From Campylobacterales bacterium (GTDB lineage: Bacteria > Campylobacterota > Campylobacteria > Campylobacterales > Sulfurimonadaceae): 64,000 nucleotides of DNA. Positions 30,325 through 43,653 of the stretch are shown in pieces (position 1 is the first letter of the stretch; each line of letters begins with the position of its first letter). The position numbers and the translations under genes are program-made. The stretch is from positions 51,310-115,309 of the forward strand of contig JAPLGP010000031.1 of NCBI GenBank assembly GCA_026390075.1. The letters are read 5' to 3'. Below the pieces are notes generated by a model, which saw only the letters and a program-made list of their open reading frames with translations, was not told the DNA's origin and did not search any database.

Positions 30325-31044
30325 TTAATTTTTATCTGATGTAATAGTAAAAGTAATTCTATCAGATTTATTCTTTGGGTTTACAGGGAAAAGAACATCT
30401 TTTAACCTGTCTTTAATTTTATCACACTCTTCATTGAAAGATTTATTAGAAGAATAAGTTAAAATTCTAAAATCTAAAACTTTGCCTATCGCACTTAACT
30501 CAATAACAACTTTAACAGTATTGCCTTGTGAATTTAAAGGTGGAGTATAATGTTCATAAATTATTGCCTGAATTTTAGCATAATACTCATTAACTTCATT
30601 GCCACTAGAAGTAGGATTATCCTCTTTATCTTTGGCTGGGGCATCCATATTATTTATTTTTTTTAATATTGATTCAGCTTCATTTTCTGTTTTAGTTTTT
30701 AGTTTTTTCTGCATTTCCTGAACTCTTCTATCTTCAGTTTTTTTCTCTACAACTTTTTTATCTATTTCTTTTGTAGCTACCTCACTAAAGAGTTCACCAA
30801 TATCAATTTTTTTAGCTTCTGTAACTTTTTGCTTTTCTTCAACTGGAGTTGGTTCAGTTTTAGTTTTTTTACTTGGGGCTACTGAAGTTTCTAAAGATAT
30901 TGAAACAAAGTTGTCTTTTTTAAGCGCATATGTTTTAATTTCAGAAGATGAGTATATAGCATATAAAAGAAAAGAGATTAGAAGTGTGAAAATTGACAGT
31001 GAAATAACACCGCTCAAAATAAATAGAGATTTTTTTTCAACCAT
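30325..31044 (-). CDS. tolA: TolA/TonB C-terminal-domain protein
   Basis: N-terminal TM, Lys/Glu-rich stalk, TonB-like C-terminus. Confidence 0.8.
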   Translation of the reverse strand: MVEKKSLFILSGVISLSIFTLLISFLLYAIYSSSEIKTYALKKDNFVSISLETSVAPSKKTKTEPTPVEEKQKVTEAKKIDIGELFSEVATKEIDKKVVEKKTEDRRVQEMQKKLKTKTENEAESILKKINNMDAPAKDKEDNPTSSGNEVNEYYAKIQAIIYEHYTPPLNSQGNTVKVVIELSAIGKVLDFRILTYSSNKSFNEECDKIKDRLKDVLFPVNPKNKSDRITFTITSDKN

Positions 31045-31429
31045 TTGTAGCTAATGAAACCTCTGAAAATCCAGCTTGTTTTACGGCTGCTAATATTGAC
31101 ATAACAACTCCATAATCCAAACTTTTATCTGCACTTATTAACACAGTTGCTTTTTTATCTAATTTATTAGCATATTGCGAAAAATTATCCATAAAAGCAT
31201 TCATTAAGAAATTTTCTTTATTAACCGTTATTGTTGAATCTTTTTTAATAACAATGTGTACAGGTGGAATTGCTGATAGTTGTTTTGTAACTGAGCCTTG
31301 AGGTAATTTAATTGTCTCCTCATAAACGATATTTGGAGCAATAACCATCAAAATAGCTAATAAAACCAACATAACATCTACTAATGGAGTAATATTTAAT
31401 TCTGGCTTATCGTCCCAATCATATTTCAT
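31037..31429 (-). CDS. tolR: TolR/ExbD
   Basis: KPELNITPLVDVMLVLLAIL. Confidence 0.92.
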   Translation of the reverse strand: MKYDWDDKPELNITPLVDVMLVLLAILMVIAPNIVYEETIKLPQGSVTKQLSAIPPVHIVIKKDSTITVNKENFLMNAFMDNFSQYANKLDKKATVLISADKSLDYGVVMSILAAVKQAGFSEVSLATNG

Positions 31430-31432
31430 AAT

Positions 31433-31999
31433 TTATACTTTACGAGCTAAAATTGCATCACTTTGCATTTGCAAAAAGCTGATTAAATCAAATGATTTTC
31501 TTTTTAAAATTTGATGATATGTATATGCAAAAATTGCAACAAAAATACCAGATGCAGTTGCAACAAGTGCATCAGATACACCACTTGATATAACTGACAT
31601 ACTTCCATTAGTCTGACCAATATGAGAAAATGTATCTAAAATAGATACAACAGTACCAAAAAGACCAATAAACGGCGTAGTAGAAGCAAATACAGATATA
31701 ATAGAAAGACCTTTCGTCGCTTCTTTTGTAGCTGCTAACATTGCTAAATCTAAAATTTCTTTAGAATTATTACCGCTCGATTTAAGAAAATTCTTTAAAA
31801 AGGAATCATGATTTACCGATGTAGATCCCATAAGTAAACTCTCTAAAGAATTATTTTCCTTTACAAGCCAACTACTAAGAAAAAAATAGCGGTAAAAATA
31901 CACCCAATTTAAAATTATAAAATATACCGATAAAAGTAATAATACACCTATAGTAACTGGATGGCTTTTTAAATAAAAATCAAGTAACTGATTAGTCAT
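31433..31999 (-). CDS. tolQ: TolQ/ExbB
   Basis: STTPFIGLFGTVVSILDTF...GVSDALVATASGIFVAI. Confidence 0.93.
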   Translation of the reverse strand: MTNQLLDFYLKSHPVTIGVLLLLSVYFIILNWVYFYRYFFLSSWLVKENNSLESLLMGSTSVNHDSFLKNFLKSSGNNSKEILDLAMLAATKEATKGLSIISVFASTTPFIGLFGTVVSILDTFSHIGQTNGSMSVISSGVSDALVATASGIFVAIFAYTYHQILKRKSFDLISFLQMQSDAILARKV

Positions 32000-32002
32000 G
32001 TA

Positions 32003-32401
32003 TTACAATAATCTCTGAGCTGCAGATTCAATTCTTGCAGATACTGCGGCTATTGCAGGGTTTGAGTCTGCTATATCTCTAATAAGTTTCTTAGCATCTT
32101 CAAGGGCAGTAGCAATAGCACCATCATTTTCACCACGAATAGCAACAGCACCTTCAACCAAAACAATTACTTTTTTTTCATCAACTTGAACAACACCCCA
32201 GTTAATTAATATAGACTCTACAGATTTATCTTCTTTTTCAATATCTATTACACCAGCTTCTAACAAAGTAGTTAAGGATGCATGGTGTGCGAGAACACCA
32301 AATTCCCCTTCTTCACCTGGAAGAACTACACTAACAGCGTAATCATTATAGATTACACCATTAGGAGTTATAATTTCAAGTTTTAACTTTTCCATGACCA
32401 C
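32003..32401 (-). CDS. atpC: ATP synthase epsilon subunit
   Basis: MEKLKLEIITPNGVIYND, LPGEEGEFGVLAHHA. Confidence 0.95.
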   Translation of the reverse strand: MVMEKLKLEIITPNGVIYNDYAVSVVLPGEEGEFGVLAHHASLTTLLEAGVIDIEKEDKSVESILINWGVVQVDEKKVIVLVEGAVAIRGENDGAIATALEDAKKLIRDIADSNPAIAAVSARIESAAQRLL

Positions 32402-32418
32402 TCCTTTAGTTTTATGAA

Positions 32419-34718
<2,300 letters not shown>

Positions 34719-34728
34719 AAAGTATTCC

Positions 34729-36246
34729 TTATGCCGCTATAAAGCTAGCTTTAAATTCTTCAAGTGCTTTAGTCATTAGTGTACTTGTATCATCATCTAC
34801 TTTAGAAGTATTTTTTATGCTCTCAAATATTTGAGGATAAGATGCTTCAATAAATGGATAAAGTTCAGCTTCAAAACGAACAACATTTGATGCATTCATA
34901 TCATCTAAAAAGCCTTCATTACCAGCAAAAATAATAACAACTTGCTTTTCAACAGAAAGTGGAGAGAAAGGTCCTTGCTTTAAAACTTCAACCATTCTTT
35001 GTCCACGCTCTAATTGATTACGAGACACTTCATCCAAATCAGATGCAAACTGAGCAAATGCTTGAAGTTCACGATACTGAGCAAGATCAAGTCTTAAAGT
35101 ACCAGCAACTTGCTTAGTAGCTTTAATTTGAGCAGCACCACCAACACGAGACACAGACAAACCAACATTTATAGCTGGACGAATACCTGAGTTAAAAAGG
35201 TCAGTTTCTAAGAAAATTTGACCATCAGTAATAGATATAACATTTGTTGGAATATATGCTGCAACATCTCCAGCCTGTGTTTCAATAATTGGAAGAGCCG
35301 TTAACGAACCAGCTCCTCTTTCATCACACATTTTAGCCGCACGCTCTAATAAACGAGAGTGAATATAAAATACATCCCCTGGGTAAGCTTCACGACCTGG
35401 AGGACGACGAAGGATTAGTGACATCTCACGGTATGCAACTGCATGTTTTGATAAATCATCATATACAATTAAACCATGTTTAGCGTTATCACGGAAATAT
35501 TCACCCATTGTAACACCAGTATAAGGAGCTAAAAATTGTAATGCTGCAGATTCAGCAGCAGTAGATGACACAATAATGGTATATTCTAATGCTCCATGTT
35601 CTTCTAAACGACGAATGATTTGAGCAACAGTTGACTCTTTCTGTCCAATAGCTACATAAACACAAACAACACCGTTACCTTTTTGGTTAATAATTGTATC
35701 AAGAGCAACTGTAGTTTTACCAGTTTGTCTGTCACCAATAATAAGTTCTCTTTGTCCACGACCAATTGGAACGAGAGCATCAATAGCTTTAATACCAGTT
35801 GCCATAGGCTCGTGAACAGATTTTCTATCCATGATACCAGGTGCTTTTTCTTCAACGAAACGAGTTTCAGTTGTTTCAATTGGACCTTTACCATCAATTG
35901 GTTCACCAAGAGCATTCACAACGCGACCAAGAAGTGCACTACCAACTGGAACACGTAATAAACGACCTAACCTTTTAACAGACATCCCCTCTTTAAGTAG
36001 TGCTCCACCACCAAGAATAACAACACCTACCTTGCCTTCTTCAAGGTTCATAACTAAACCTTGTGTTCCTTCTTCAAACTCTACCATTTCTCCAGCCATA
36101 ACATTGTTAAGTCCGTAAACTTGAGCAACACCATCAGCATAAGAAACTATTTTACCTGTTTCGTTAATATCAACACTTAATTCAAAGTTATTGATACGCT
36201 CTTTAATTATTGAGCTGATTTCATCAGCTTGAATTTTTGCTACCAC
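34729..36246 (-). CDS. atpA: ATP synthase alpha subunit
   Basis: [20 protein letters not shown]. Confidence 0.98.
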   Translation of the reverse strand: MVAKIQADEISSIIKERINNFELSVDINETGKIVSYADGVAQVYGLNNVMAGEMVEFEEGTQGLVMNLEEGKVGVVILGGGALLKEGMSVKRLGRLLRVPVGSALLGRVVNALGEPIDGKGPIETTETRFVEEKAPGIMDRKSVHEPMATGIKAIDALVPIGRGQRELIIGDRQTGKTTVALDTIINQKGNGVVCVYVAIGQKESTVAQIIRRLEEHGALEYTIIVSSTAAESAALQFLAPYTGVTMGEYFRDNAKHGLIVYDDLSKHAVAYREMSLILRRPPGREAYPGDVFYIHSRLLERAAKMCDERGAGSLTALPIIETQAGDVAAYIPTNVISITDGQIFLETDLFNSGIRPAINVGLSVSRVGGAAQIKATKQVAGTLRLDLAQYRELQAFAQFASDLDEVSRNQLERGQRMVEVLKQGPFSPLSVEKQVVIIFAGNEGFLDDMNASNVVRFEAELYPFIEASYPQIFESIKNTSKVDDDTSTLMTKALEEFKASFIAA

Positions 36247-36267
36247 TATTGTTTTCCTCTCATGAAG

Positions 36268-36801
36268 TTAAATTGCTTTTATTATATGTTCTATAAGTTG
36301 ATTATTAATTCTTGTTTTAGAAAAATTAATTTCTAAACCTAAATCTTCTACATCAACTTTAATACCATCAAACTTATTTTTAATAAATACCAACGATATT
36401 TTAGAATCAAATTTCTTACTTAAACTACCACTTAATTCCTGTATAACTTTTGCATCAACATCACTATTGCTGTAAATAATACCTTTATAAGTTTTAGTTG
36501 ATAGCGCCACATCTTTTCGCAAAGCTTCTGCTATTGCAGGAATTATGGTAATGCGCTTATTTTCAACAAGTAGTTTAATGAAATTATTAATCTTCTCAGA
36601 TTTTGCAGACTCAACCGCCTTAAGTAAAATATCTGATTTATCTTTAATAGAAACATTTGGATTGTCAATAATTTGGATAAATTTTTCATTTTTAAATAAT
36701 TCAGCCAAAGCAAAGAAAACAGAATTTACATTTTCCATAAGTTCAGTATCAAAACTCTCTTTTAAAGCTTTGATGTATCGTTTTGCAATTAATTTTTCCA
36801 T
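36268..36801 (-). CDS. atpH: ATP synthase delta subunit
   Basis: OSCP/delta-like sequence, operon position. Confidence 0.93.
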   Translation of the reverse strand: MEKLIAKRYIKALKESFDTELMENVNSVFFALAELFKNEKFIQIIDNPNVSIKDKSDILLKAVESAKSEKINNFIKLLVENKRITIIPAIAEALRKDVALSTKTYKGIIYSNSDVDAKVIQELSGSLSKKFDSKISLVFIKNKFDGIKVDVEDLGLEINFSKTRINNQLIEHIIKAI

Positions 36802-36802
36802 A

Positions 36803-37321
36803 CTAAGCTACCTTCTTTAAGATAACATTTGCCATAGCTTCTATATCGAAATCATTACTACTTTGTGTGAGTACTTGATTTAGAACATCTTTAACAACAT
36901 TACGAACCATTTTTCTCTGTTCAAACTCTTTTAAAGTAGTATGATGCTTAGATAATGTTTCTAACTCAACTTCACATTGAGCCATCATATTGTCATTAAT
37001 AATTTTATTCTCTTTTTTTGAAGAAGCAGTCAATTTTTCTGCATACTTTTCAGCATCAGATATCTTAGATAAAGCCTCTTTTTTAAGAGCTATAGTTTCA
37101 TTTAACTTATCTTGCACTTTCTTCAATTCATCAGCAATTGCTTGACTTCTTGATACAAAATAATTCTTTACTGGTTCAGCAATAAGATACCAAACAAGAC
37201 CTGCGAATAGTACAAAGTTGACCGTTCTTTGAACGATATCTGTACCTGCTCCTTCTGCACTACCACCAGATGCTAATGCATAAGTTGATATCATTAGCAT
37301 AAATACTAAAATTCTACTCAC
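36803..37321 (-). CDS. atpF: ATP synthase subunit b
   Basis: N-terminal TM plus long helix, operon position. Confidence 0.9.
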   Translation of the reverse strand: MSRILVFMLMISTYALASGGSAEGAGTDIVQRTVNFVLFAGLVWYLIAEPVKNYFVSRSQAIADELKKVQDKLNETIALKKEALSKISDAEKYAEKLTASSKKENKIINDNMMAQCEVELETLSKHHTTLKEFEQRKMVRNVVKDVLNQVLTQSSNDFDIEAMANVILKKVA

Positions 37322-37330
37322 ATCACATCC

Positions 37331-37753
37331 TTATATTTGACTAAATTTAGCTTTAACAGCTTCTTTAAACAATGGAATTTGAGATATTAACTCATCATTC
37401 AATTGTTTTTTAGAATTATCAAGTAATTTCTCAAATTCTAAATACTCATTTGCTAATTCAGCTCGTTTTGCTTCTAACTTACTATCAGCCAATTCCTTAG
37501 CATCCGCAATAACTTTCTCTCTTAGGACCGAAGCTTCCAGTTTAGCGTTCATAATAATTGATTCTGCTTTTGAATATAACTCATGGATTTCATTATCATT
37601 AGAACTAACTTTATCAAAGTCATTTTTGATATCTTCATCTCGTTTTTTCATATAAGCAAATAATGGATTATAAAGCCAACTGTTCAGAACGGCAATAAGT
37701 GAAAGAAATACAACAAATGTAGCCAAAAGTAGTATCGGATTTATATCTAACAT
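37331..37753 (-). CDS. atpF': ATP synthase subunit b'
   Basis: Second b-type subunit, N-terminal TM plus coiled coil. Confidence 0.85.
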   Translation of the reverse strand: MLDINPILLLATFVVFLSLIAVLNSWLYNPLFAYMKKRDEDIKNDFDKVSSNDNEIHELYSKAESIIMNAKLEASVLREKVIADAKELADSKLEAKRAELANEYLEFEKLLDNSKKQLNDELISQIPLFKEAVKAKFSQI

Positions 37754-37867
37754 AGCACCTCCTAAAAGTTGCGTGATTATACTATGAGAAAATTGAAAGG
37801 ATAGTTAAAGTAGAAAGAAAATTATAAATTTTTTTATATTTTGTATAATATCTGCTAAATATTATCT

Positions 37868-37898
37868 TATTTTTTATACAGTTGTTGTATAAAAAATA
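37868..37898. terminator. bidirectional terminator-like hairpin between parB and atpF'
   Basis: Perfect 13-bp stem TATTTTTTATACA / TGTATAAAAAATA, 5-nt loop (37881-37885). Confidence 0.65.
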
Positions 37899-37900
37899 AT

Positions 37901-38743
37901 CTATTTTAAGAAATTATTTAAAAACTCTTCTACTTGAGTTTCATTTAAAAACTCAATAGTTAGCTTATTTCTCGAAGAATTACTCATAAAACCTAAAGAG
38001 CTCAATTTACTTTTAACCTTAGAAAAGTCATAAGATTTAACAACTTCTTTAAAAGTAACAGGTTGGTTATCTTCTTTTATATTTTTTATTGTACTTTCAA
38101 CTTCTCTTACACTTAATTTTTGTCCAATAATAGAATTAACCATAAGTTGCTGTTGTTTTTCATCTAATCCAATGAGCACTTTAGCATGACCAGCAGTTAT
38201 TTTTTTTTCTATTAATGATTTTTGTGTTTTAGGTGATAATTGCAATAATCGAAGGCTATTTGTTATGTGTGTTCTGCTTTTATTTATCATAGTCGCTAAT
38301 TCTTCATGCGTTATGCTATGTAATTTTATAAGTTCACTATAAGCATCTGCCAGTTCTATGGAGTTTAAATCTTCTCTTTGAATATTTTCAATAAGAGCAA
38401 ATTGTCTCATTTTTTGCTCATCTCTATTTAAAACTACTGAACGAATTGTTTTAAGTTTTGCTAACTTTGAGGCACGAAGTCTTCGCTCACCTGCAATTAA
38501 AATATAACCATCAATATCTTCTGTAACAACAATAGGCTGAATTAAACCATCTTTTTTTATAGATTCTGCTAACTCTGCTAACGACTCTTCATCAAAAGTT
38601 TTTCTTGGCTGAAATGGATTAGGTCTAATATCTTTTAGAGATAATTCAAGTATAGCGTCTTGATGTGTTCCCTCATTATCATACGCCTCATTTATTTCAC
38701 TAAAAAGTGCATCTAATCCTCTACCTAATTTTTGTGACTTCAT
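37901..38743 (-). CDS. parB: chromosome partitioning protein ParB
   Basis: IRPNPFQPRKTFDEESLAELAESIKKDGLIQPI, GERRLRASKLA. Confidence 0.96.
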   Translation of the reverse strand: MKSQKLGRGLDALFSEINEAYDNEGTHQDAILELSLKDIRPNPFQPRKTFDEESLAELAESIKKDGLIQPIVVTEDIDGYILIAGERRLRASKLAKLKTIRSVVLNRDEQKMRQFALIENIQREDLNSIELADAYSELIKLHSITHEELATMINKSRTHITNSLRLLQLSPKTQKSLIEKKITAGHAKVLIGLDEKQQQLMVNSIIGQKLSVREVESTIKNIKEDNQPVTFKEVVKSYDFSKVKSKLSSLGFMSNSSRNKLTIEFLNETQVEEFLNNFLK

Positions 38744-39526
38744 TTATCTTATTATTGCCTGTGCTAAATTTTGATACGCTTCTGAACCACTCGATTTTAC
38801 ATCGTACAATATTACTGGTTTCCCAAAAGATGGTGATTCTGCAAGTTTAACATTTCTTGGTACTACTATATATTCATCTTGCGCATCTTTAAAAAGTTTA
38901 GTATTAAAATGTTGACGCAAATCAGCAAAAACTTGTTTTGAAAGATTATTTTGTGCACTAAACATAGTTGGCAAAAAACCTTTTATACTTAGTTTAGGAT
39001 TAATCGATTTTCTAACTAATTTTACAGTATTTAAAAGTTGAGCCAATCCTTCAAGTGCAAAAAATTCACACTGAATAGGAATAATAACTGAGTTTGATGC
39101 CGAAAGCGCGTTAATCGTCATTGGTCCAAGGGCTGGTGGTGAATCAATAATAATATAATCGTAATCTTTTTTGATACTTTCAATAGCTCTTTTTAAAACA
39201 AGTTCGCGACCTTGTATCTTACTTGCATCATAATACTCTTTTTCAATTCCAACCAAACCTATATTTGATGGAGCTAAGTGAAGAGTTGGTAAATCTGATT
39301 TGAGTATGATATCTTTAATTTTTTTAGTGCCAATCAAAACATGATAAATATTAAACTCATAATCATTTCTATGAAAACCTAAAGATGTTGTTGCATTTGC
39401 TTGAGGGTCTGAGTCAATCAAAAGTACTTTTTTTTCTGCAACAGCAAGGGATGCTGCCAAATTTACAGCTGTTGTTGTTTTACCAACGCCACCCTTCTGA
39501 TTTGCTATTACTATTACTTCGCTCAT
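38744..39526 (-). CDS. parA: chromosome partitioning ATPase ParA
   Basis: IANQKGGVGKTTTAVNLAASLA. Confidence 0.97.
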   Translation of the reverse strand: MSEVIVIANQKGGVGKTTTAVNLAASLAVAEKKVLLIDSDPQANATTSLGFHRNDYEFNIYHVLIGTKKIKDIILKSDLPTLHLAPSNIGLVGIEKEYYDASKIQGRELVLKRAIESIKKDYDYIIIDSPPALGPMTINALSASNSVIIPIQCEFFALEGLAQLLNTVKLVRKSINPKLSIKGFLPTMFSAQNNLSKQVFADLRQHFNTKLFKDAQDEYIVVPRNVKLAESPSFGKPVILYDVKSSGSEAYQNLAQAIIR

Positions 39527-40158
39527 CTTAAACTAAATATCCTCTTGCCGTTGCTAATTATTGAGCCGTCACCTTGAAGGGTAGCCTCAGATAATGAAAT
39601 TTTTAAATTATTTGCGTGTGTGAAAAAGTTTTTACTCTTGTAAAATTCTAACTCATATTTACTAAAAACTTGCTTCCATGAGATATTTTTTTCAATATTT
39701 TTAAAATACTTTTTTAACAACTCTTCCCTCGTGATAGTTATATCTAAAGTTCCAAACCCCTCAGGAGCTATAAGTAAATTTAATCCAACCCCACAAATAA
39801 CGCTCTCTTTAACTACTGTAGTAATCATTCCGCCTATTTTTAACGCATCTACATAAAAATCATTTGGCCATTTCAACCAAACCCTAGAAGAAAACTCACT
39901 CAAAGTCTCTTTCAAAATAGATGCAAAATAGATGGAAGATGATTCAAGTTTTAAGTCATTTGGTAAATCTTTGAGAGGAATTGCAAATGACAAGAAAAGG
40001 TTTCCCTCTAAACCGTTCCAAGAGTTCCCCCTACTTCCAACGCCATCCGTTTGTATATTAGCGACTATGGCATGTGGAAGTTCTATGCTACCTTCTCTCA
40101 CTAGCTCTTTTAAATACTCTTGAGTTGAGCCTACAGACTCAAGAAAGAGTGTCTGCAA
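39523..40158 (-). CDS. birA: biotin-[acetyl-CoA-carboxylase] ligase
   Basis: GVGSRGNSWNGLEGNLFLSFA, WLKWPNDFYVDALKIGGM. Confidence 0.92.
   Translation of the reverse strand: MQTLFLESVGSTQEYLKELVREGSIELPHAIVANIQTDGVGSRGNSWNGLEGNLFLSFAIPLKDLPNDLKLESSSIYFASILKETLSEFSSRVWLKWPNDFYVDALKIGGMITTVVKESVICGVGLNLLIAPEGFGTLDITITREELLKKYFKNIEKNISWKQVFSKYELEFYKSKNFFTHANNLKISLSEATLQGDGSIISNGKRIFSLR
40069..40078 (+). repeat. GGCATGTGGA motif (in birA)
   Basis: exact. Confidence 0.95.
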
Positions 40159-41047
40159 GGCTCAATCTTTTACCGTTAATGTAGGAAAGAATATCCATCT
40201 CATTTTTTGATTCAGGCTGAACCCTAAAAATTCTGATACTTCCCTCTTTACATCCAACAACTATGCTTGAAGAATCTATTTTTAAGATTTTACCCATCTC
40301 ATTTTGAGACAGATTTTCTTCCAATGAAATCTCTTTGAGCTTTAATCCACATGCCAAGTAAATTCCAGGCCACGGAGTAAATGCACGGTATTTATTATAA
40401 AGTTTCACAGCACTCTCAAAACGAACTTCACCATCTTGTTTTGTAATTTTAGAACAATGCGTGGCATGTGCATTATCTTGTTTTATTGGAGTATATGCAT
40501 TGAAATTTTGAAGCACATCGAGTGTCAAATCAGCAGCTACTTGCGTCAATCTATCAAAAAGCGATTCCACCATCTCATCATCGCCAACATCAATAGTCTC
40601 TATCTTGATGATATCGCCCGTATCTAAACCCTCTTCCATAAGCATAGCCGTAACACCCGTTTGCTTGTCAGCATTTAAAAGTGTTTGCTGAATCGGACTC
40701 GCTCCGCGGTACTGCGGTAAAATCGAAGCATGAAGATTTATACAAGGTGCATGGTCTAAAATCTCTCGTGGCAAAATCTGCCCATATGCCGCTACAATTA
40801 TATAATCACACTCAATTTTCAAAAGCTCTTGTACAACCGCGCTCTCACGAAGTCGATTTGGTTGATACACGGGAATTTCATTTGCACATGCCAAGATTTT
40901 AACCTCGGGTGCAGTCATCACTTTTTTTCTTCCAACTGGCTTGTCAGGTTGCGTATAGACTGCGACTACTTCTATATTTTTTGTATCGAGAAGTCGTTGC
41001 AAAATCTCTTTAGCATACTCAGGTGTACCCATAAAAATTATTTTCAT
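40139..41047 (-). CDS. fmt: methionyl-tRNA formyltransferase
   Basis: MKIIFMGTPEYAKEIL, NLHASILPQYRGASPIQ. Confidence 0.97.
   Translation of the reverse strand: MKIIFMGTPEYAKEILQRLLDTKNIEVVAVYTQPDKPVGRKKVMTAPEVKILACANEIPVYQPNRLRESAVVQELLKIECDYIIVAAYGQILPREILDHAPCINLHASILPQYRGASPIQQTLLNADKQTGVTAMLMEEGLDTGDIIKIETIDVGDDEMVESLFDRLTQVAADLTLDVLQNFNAYTPIKQDNAHATHCSKITKQDGEVRFESAVKLYNKYRAFTPWPGIYLACGLKLKEISLEENLSQNEMGKILKIDSSSIVVGCKEGSIRIFRVQPESKNEMDILSYINGKRLSLADTLS
40346..40355 (-). repeat. GGCATGTGGA motif (in fmt)
   Basis: exact. Confidence 0.95.
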
Positions 41048-41812
41048 TTACTGAGCACTTGTAAAAAAAGTTCCACCAATATGACTTTTCTCTAACATAA
41101 AACTTTTTACATGAGTCAAATCAAATCCGCTAGTGAGAAACATATCAATTCCACATGCCAACAAATAATCCGCCGCTTTGAGTTTTGTAACGATGCCGCC
41201 TGTTGCAAAAACATTGTTTGGGTTGACCTCTTTTTCAAGCTCATTTTTATCAATGGTATTTACAACTTTTAAAATCTTGGCATGTGGATTTTCTCGTGGG
41301 TCTGAATCATAAAAAGCGTCAATATCTGAGAGAATTATCAATATATCTGAGTCTGTATGTTTTGTCATATAGGCTGAGAGTTGGTCATTATCGCCTACAA
41401 CAAGCTCTTCTGTGGCTGTTGCATCATTTTCATTGACGATAGGAATTACCCCACTGCTAAGAAGTGTATCCACAGTATTTTTGATTCTCTCAATATCATC
41501 GGTTTTACTAAAATTAGCAGCGGACACTAAAACTTGCGCCGTAATAATCTCATGCGTTGCAAATTTTTTAGCATAAGTTTTCATCAAAATAGGTTGCCCG
41601 ATAGCGGCGAGTGCCTGTTTATTTTTCAGCACACTTCTATCGAGTTTGAGTTTTGTATAACCCGCAGCGACTGCTCCTGAAGAGACTAAAATAACTTCAT
41701 TCTCTTTTTGAAGCTCACTCAAAAAATCAACCAATGCCCGCATTCTATCAAGTGCAATAACACCATTTTGTGTTAAAACAGCACTTCCAACTTTAACGAC
41801 TACTCTTTTCAT
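41048..41812 (-). CDS. proB: glutamate 5-kinase (no PUA domain)
   Basis: MKRVVVKVGSAVLTQNG, IPIVNENDATATEELVVGDNDQLSA. Confidence 0.95.
   Translation of the reverse strand: MKRVVVKVGSAVLTQNGVIALDRMRALVDFLSELQKENEVILVSSGAVAAGYTKLKLDRSVLKNKQALAAIGQPILMKTYAKKFATHEIITAQVLVSAANFSKTDDIERIKNTVDTLLSSGVIPIVNENDATATEELVVGDNDQLSAYMTKHTDSDILIILSDIDAFYDSDPRENPHAKILKVVNTIDKNELEKEVNPNNVFATGGIVTKLKAADYLLACGIDMFLTSGFDLTHVKSFMLEKSHIGGTFFTSAQ
41150..41159 (-). repeat. GGCATGTGGA motif (in proB)
   Basis: exact. Confidence 0.95.
41279..41288 (+). repeat. GGCATGTGGA motif (in proB)
   Basis: exact. Confidence 0.95.
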
Positions 41813-41821
41813 GTTGCAATA

Positions 41822-42928
41822 CTATTTTGTTTGTCTATTTGTATGTACTAAATTAAACAGAGAGTATTTTAAAGGCTCAATGTTTTTATTTGTAGCAGAA
41901 GAAATCGGTGCGATAAAGTATGGTAAAGATTTATCATACCCTAAAGTTTCATCTGCATTTTCTTGAATAAAATAAGGAAGCTCAGCATCAAAATTAAATT
42001 CACTACTCTTATTTGCACTCACGCCAATAAGATTTAAGAAACTTTCAACAAGTTCAGAAACTTCTTCAGGCGGTACAATATCAACTCTAGTAAGTGCTAT
42101 TGCATATTTGTTCTCTGCCATTATTTGAGAAAAAGCTGAAATTTCACTTTTTAGAGTTTCGATTTGCTCTTTTAAATCTCTGTAGGAAGCCAAATCAACC
42201 ATATATAAAAGTATTTTCGTTCTCTCAATATGTTGTAAAAACTGAATTCCTAAACCTTTGCCCTCATGAGCGCCACCAATAATTCCAGGAATATCCGCCA
42301 TGATAAAAGACTCAAAATCACCAATATTTACCTGTCCAAGCTTTGGAGTAAGTGTTGTAAACTCATAGTTTGCTATTTCTGGACGCGCATTTGAAACTGT
42401 CGAAATAAGAGTTGACTTTCCAACATTAGGAAAACCTACAAGCCCAACATCGGCTATAAGTTTTAAATCCAATTTTACTTGTCTTGTCTTACCTTGTTCG
42501 CCAGGTTGTGCATAAGTTGGTCTTTGATTTGTTGATGATTTAAAACGCGTATTTCCAAGTCCGCCTTTTCCACCTGTGATAAATTCCTCTTCCTGACCAT
42601 CTTCTAACATGTCAAAAAGAACTTCACCACTCTCCATATCGATAATCTGAGTTCCAGGTGGAACAATAATAACCTCTTTCGCACCAGAGCGACCAGTCAT
42701 ATTTCGACCTTCCCCTTGAACACCATTTTCTGCTTTTATGTGCATCTTTTTTTGAAAATGTGAGAGTGTATGCGTATTATTATTACACTTAAACCAGATG
42801 TCGCCACCTTTTCCACCATCGCCACCATTTGGTCCGCCATTAAGAACAAATTTTTCACGACGAAATGCAACGCATCCTTGTCCACCTTTTCCAGATGAAA
42901 CGGTTAATTCAACACTATCTGTAAACAT
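41822..42928 (-). CDS. obgE: GTPase ObgE
   Basis: Obg glycine-rich domain FRREKFVLNGGPNGGDGGKGGD; GFPNVGKSTL. Confidence 0.97.
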   Translation of the reverse strand: MFTDSVELTVSSGKGGQGCVAFRREKFVLNGGPNGGDGGKGGDIWFKCNNNTHTLSHFQKKMHIKAENGVQGEGRNMTGRSGAKEVIIVPPGTQIIDMESGEVLFDMLEDGQEEEFITGGKGGLGNTRFKSSTNQRPTYAQPGEQGKTRQVKLDLKLIADVGLVGFPNVGKSTLISTVSNARPEIANYEFTTLTPKLGQVNIGDFESFIMADIPGIIGGAHEGKGLGIQFLQHIERTKILLYMVDLASYRDLKEQIETLKSEISAFSQIMAENKYAIALTRVDIVPPEEVSELVESFLNLIGVSANKSSEFNFDAELPYFIQENADETLGYDKSLPYFIAPISSATNKNIEPLKYSLFNLVHTNRQTK

Positions 42929-43066
42929 TGTAGATATCCTTAGTTGATAATACTTAAAAATTCACTTGATTTTAAAAAAGAGTAAACTGTTAAATATTTT
43001 AGTTATTTAGGTGTAAAACCTAATGATTGAAGCAGAATATTCGGGCAAAGCCCAAACATTGTAGAA

Positions 43067-43324
43067 TTATGCAGCAGGGATTATAGAAACTTGTTGGCGT
43101 TTTTTGTCTTTTCTCTCGAATTTAACAACACCTTCAATAAGTGCATAAATTGTATGGTCTTTTCCCATACCAACATTTTTACCTGGGTGAACTTTCGTTC
43201 CTCTTTGACGAATGATGATATTACCAGCGATTACAGCTTGACCACCATACTTCTTAACACCGAGTCTTCTACCAGCCGAGTCACGATTATTCTGTGTACT
43301 ACCCTGACCTTTCTTATGTGCCAT
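43067..43324 (-). CDS. rpmA: 50S ribosomal protein bL27
   Basis: [28 protein letters not shown]. Confidence 0.98.
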   Translation of the reverse strand: MAHKKGQGSTQNNRDSAGRRLGVKKYGGQAVIAGNIIIRQRGTKVHPGKNVGMGKDHTIYALIEGVVKFERKDKKRQQVSIIPAA

Positions 43325-43344
43325 ACTTTACTCCTTAATCTTGA

Positions 43345-43653
43345 TTATGCAGCTATCTTAACGATGCGAACACGAGTGAAATCTCTTCTGAAACCTCTTT
43401 TAACTTTACTATCTTTACGACGACGCTTCTTAAAAGTAATAACTTTTTTGTCACGACCTTCATTGATAACTTCAGCAGTTACAATAGCACCATTTACATA
43501 TGGTGTTCCCATTCTAAGTTCACCAGCGTTTACAGCTAGAACTTCTTTAATTTCGATGATAGCTTTTGGCTCAAGAGACATGTTATCAAATTTTAAGATA
43601 TCACCCTCTTGAACTTTATACTGCTTACCACCATTTTTAATAATTGCGTACAT
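43345..43653 (-). CDS. rplU: 50S ribosomal protein bL21
   Basis: [20 protein letters not shown]. Confidence 0.97.
   Translation of the reverse strand: MYAIIKNGGKQYKVQEGDILKFDNMSLEPKAIIEIKEVLAVNAGELRMGTPYVNGAIVTAEVINEGRDKKVITFKKRRRKDSKVKRGFRRDFTRVRIVKIAA

Noticed and set aside
35652-36118. Antisense/alternative-frame ORFs within atpA
   Set aside because: Fully inside a strongly conserved gene, low-complexity composition, no recognisable domain.
37754-39600. parS centromere site near parAB
   Set aside because: No TGTTTCACGTGAAACA-like palindrome seen by eye in the window; needs a pattern search to be sure.
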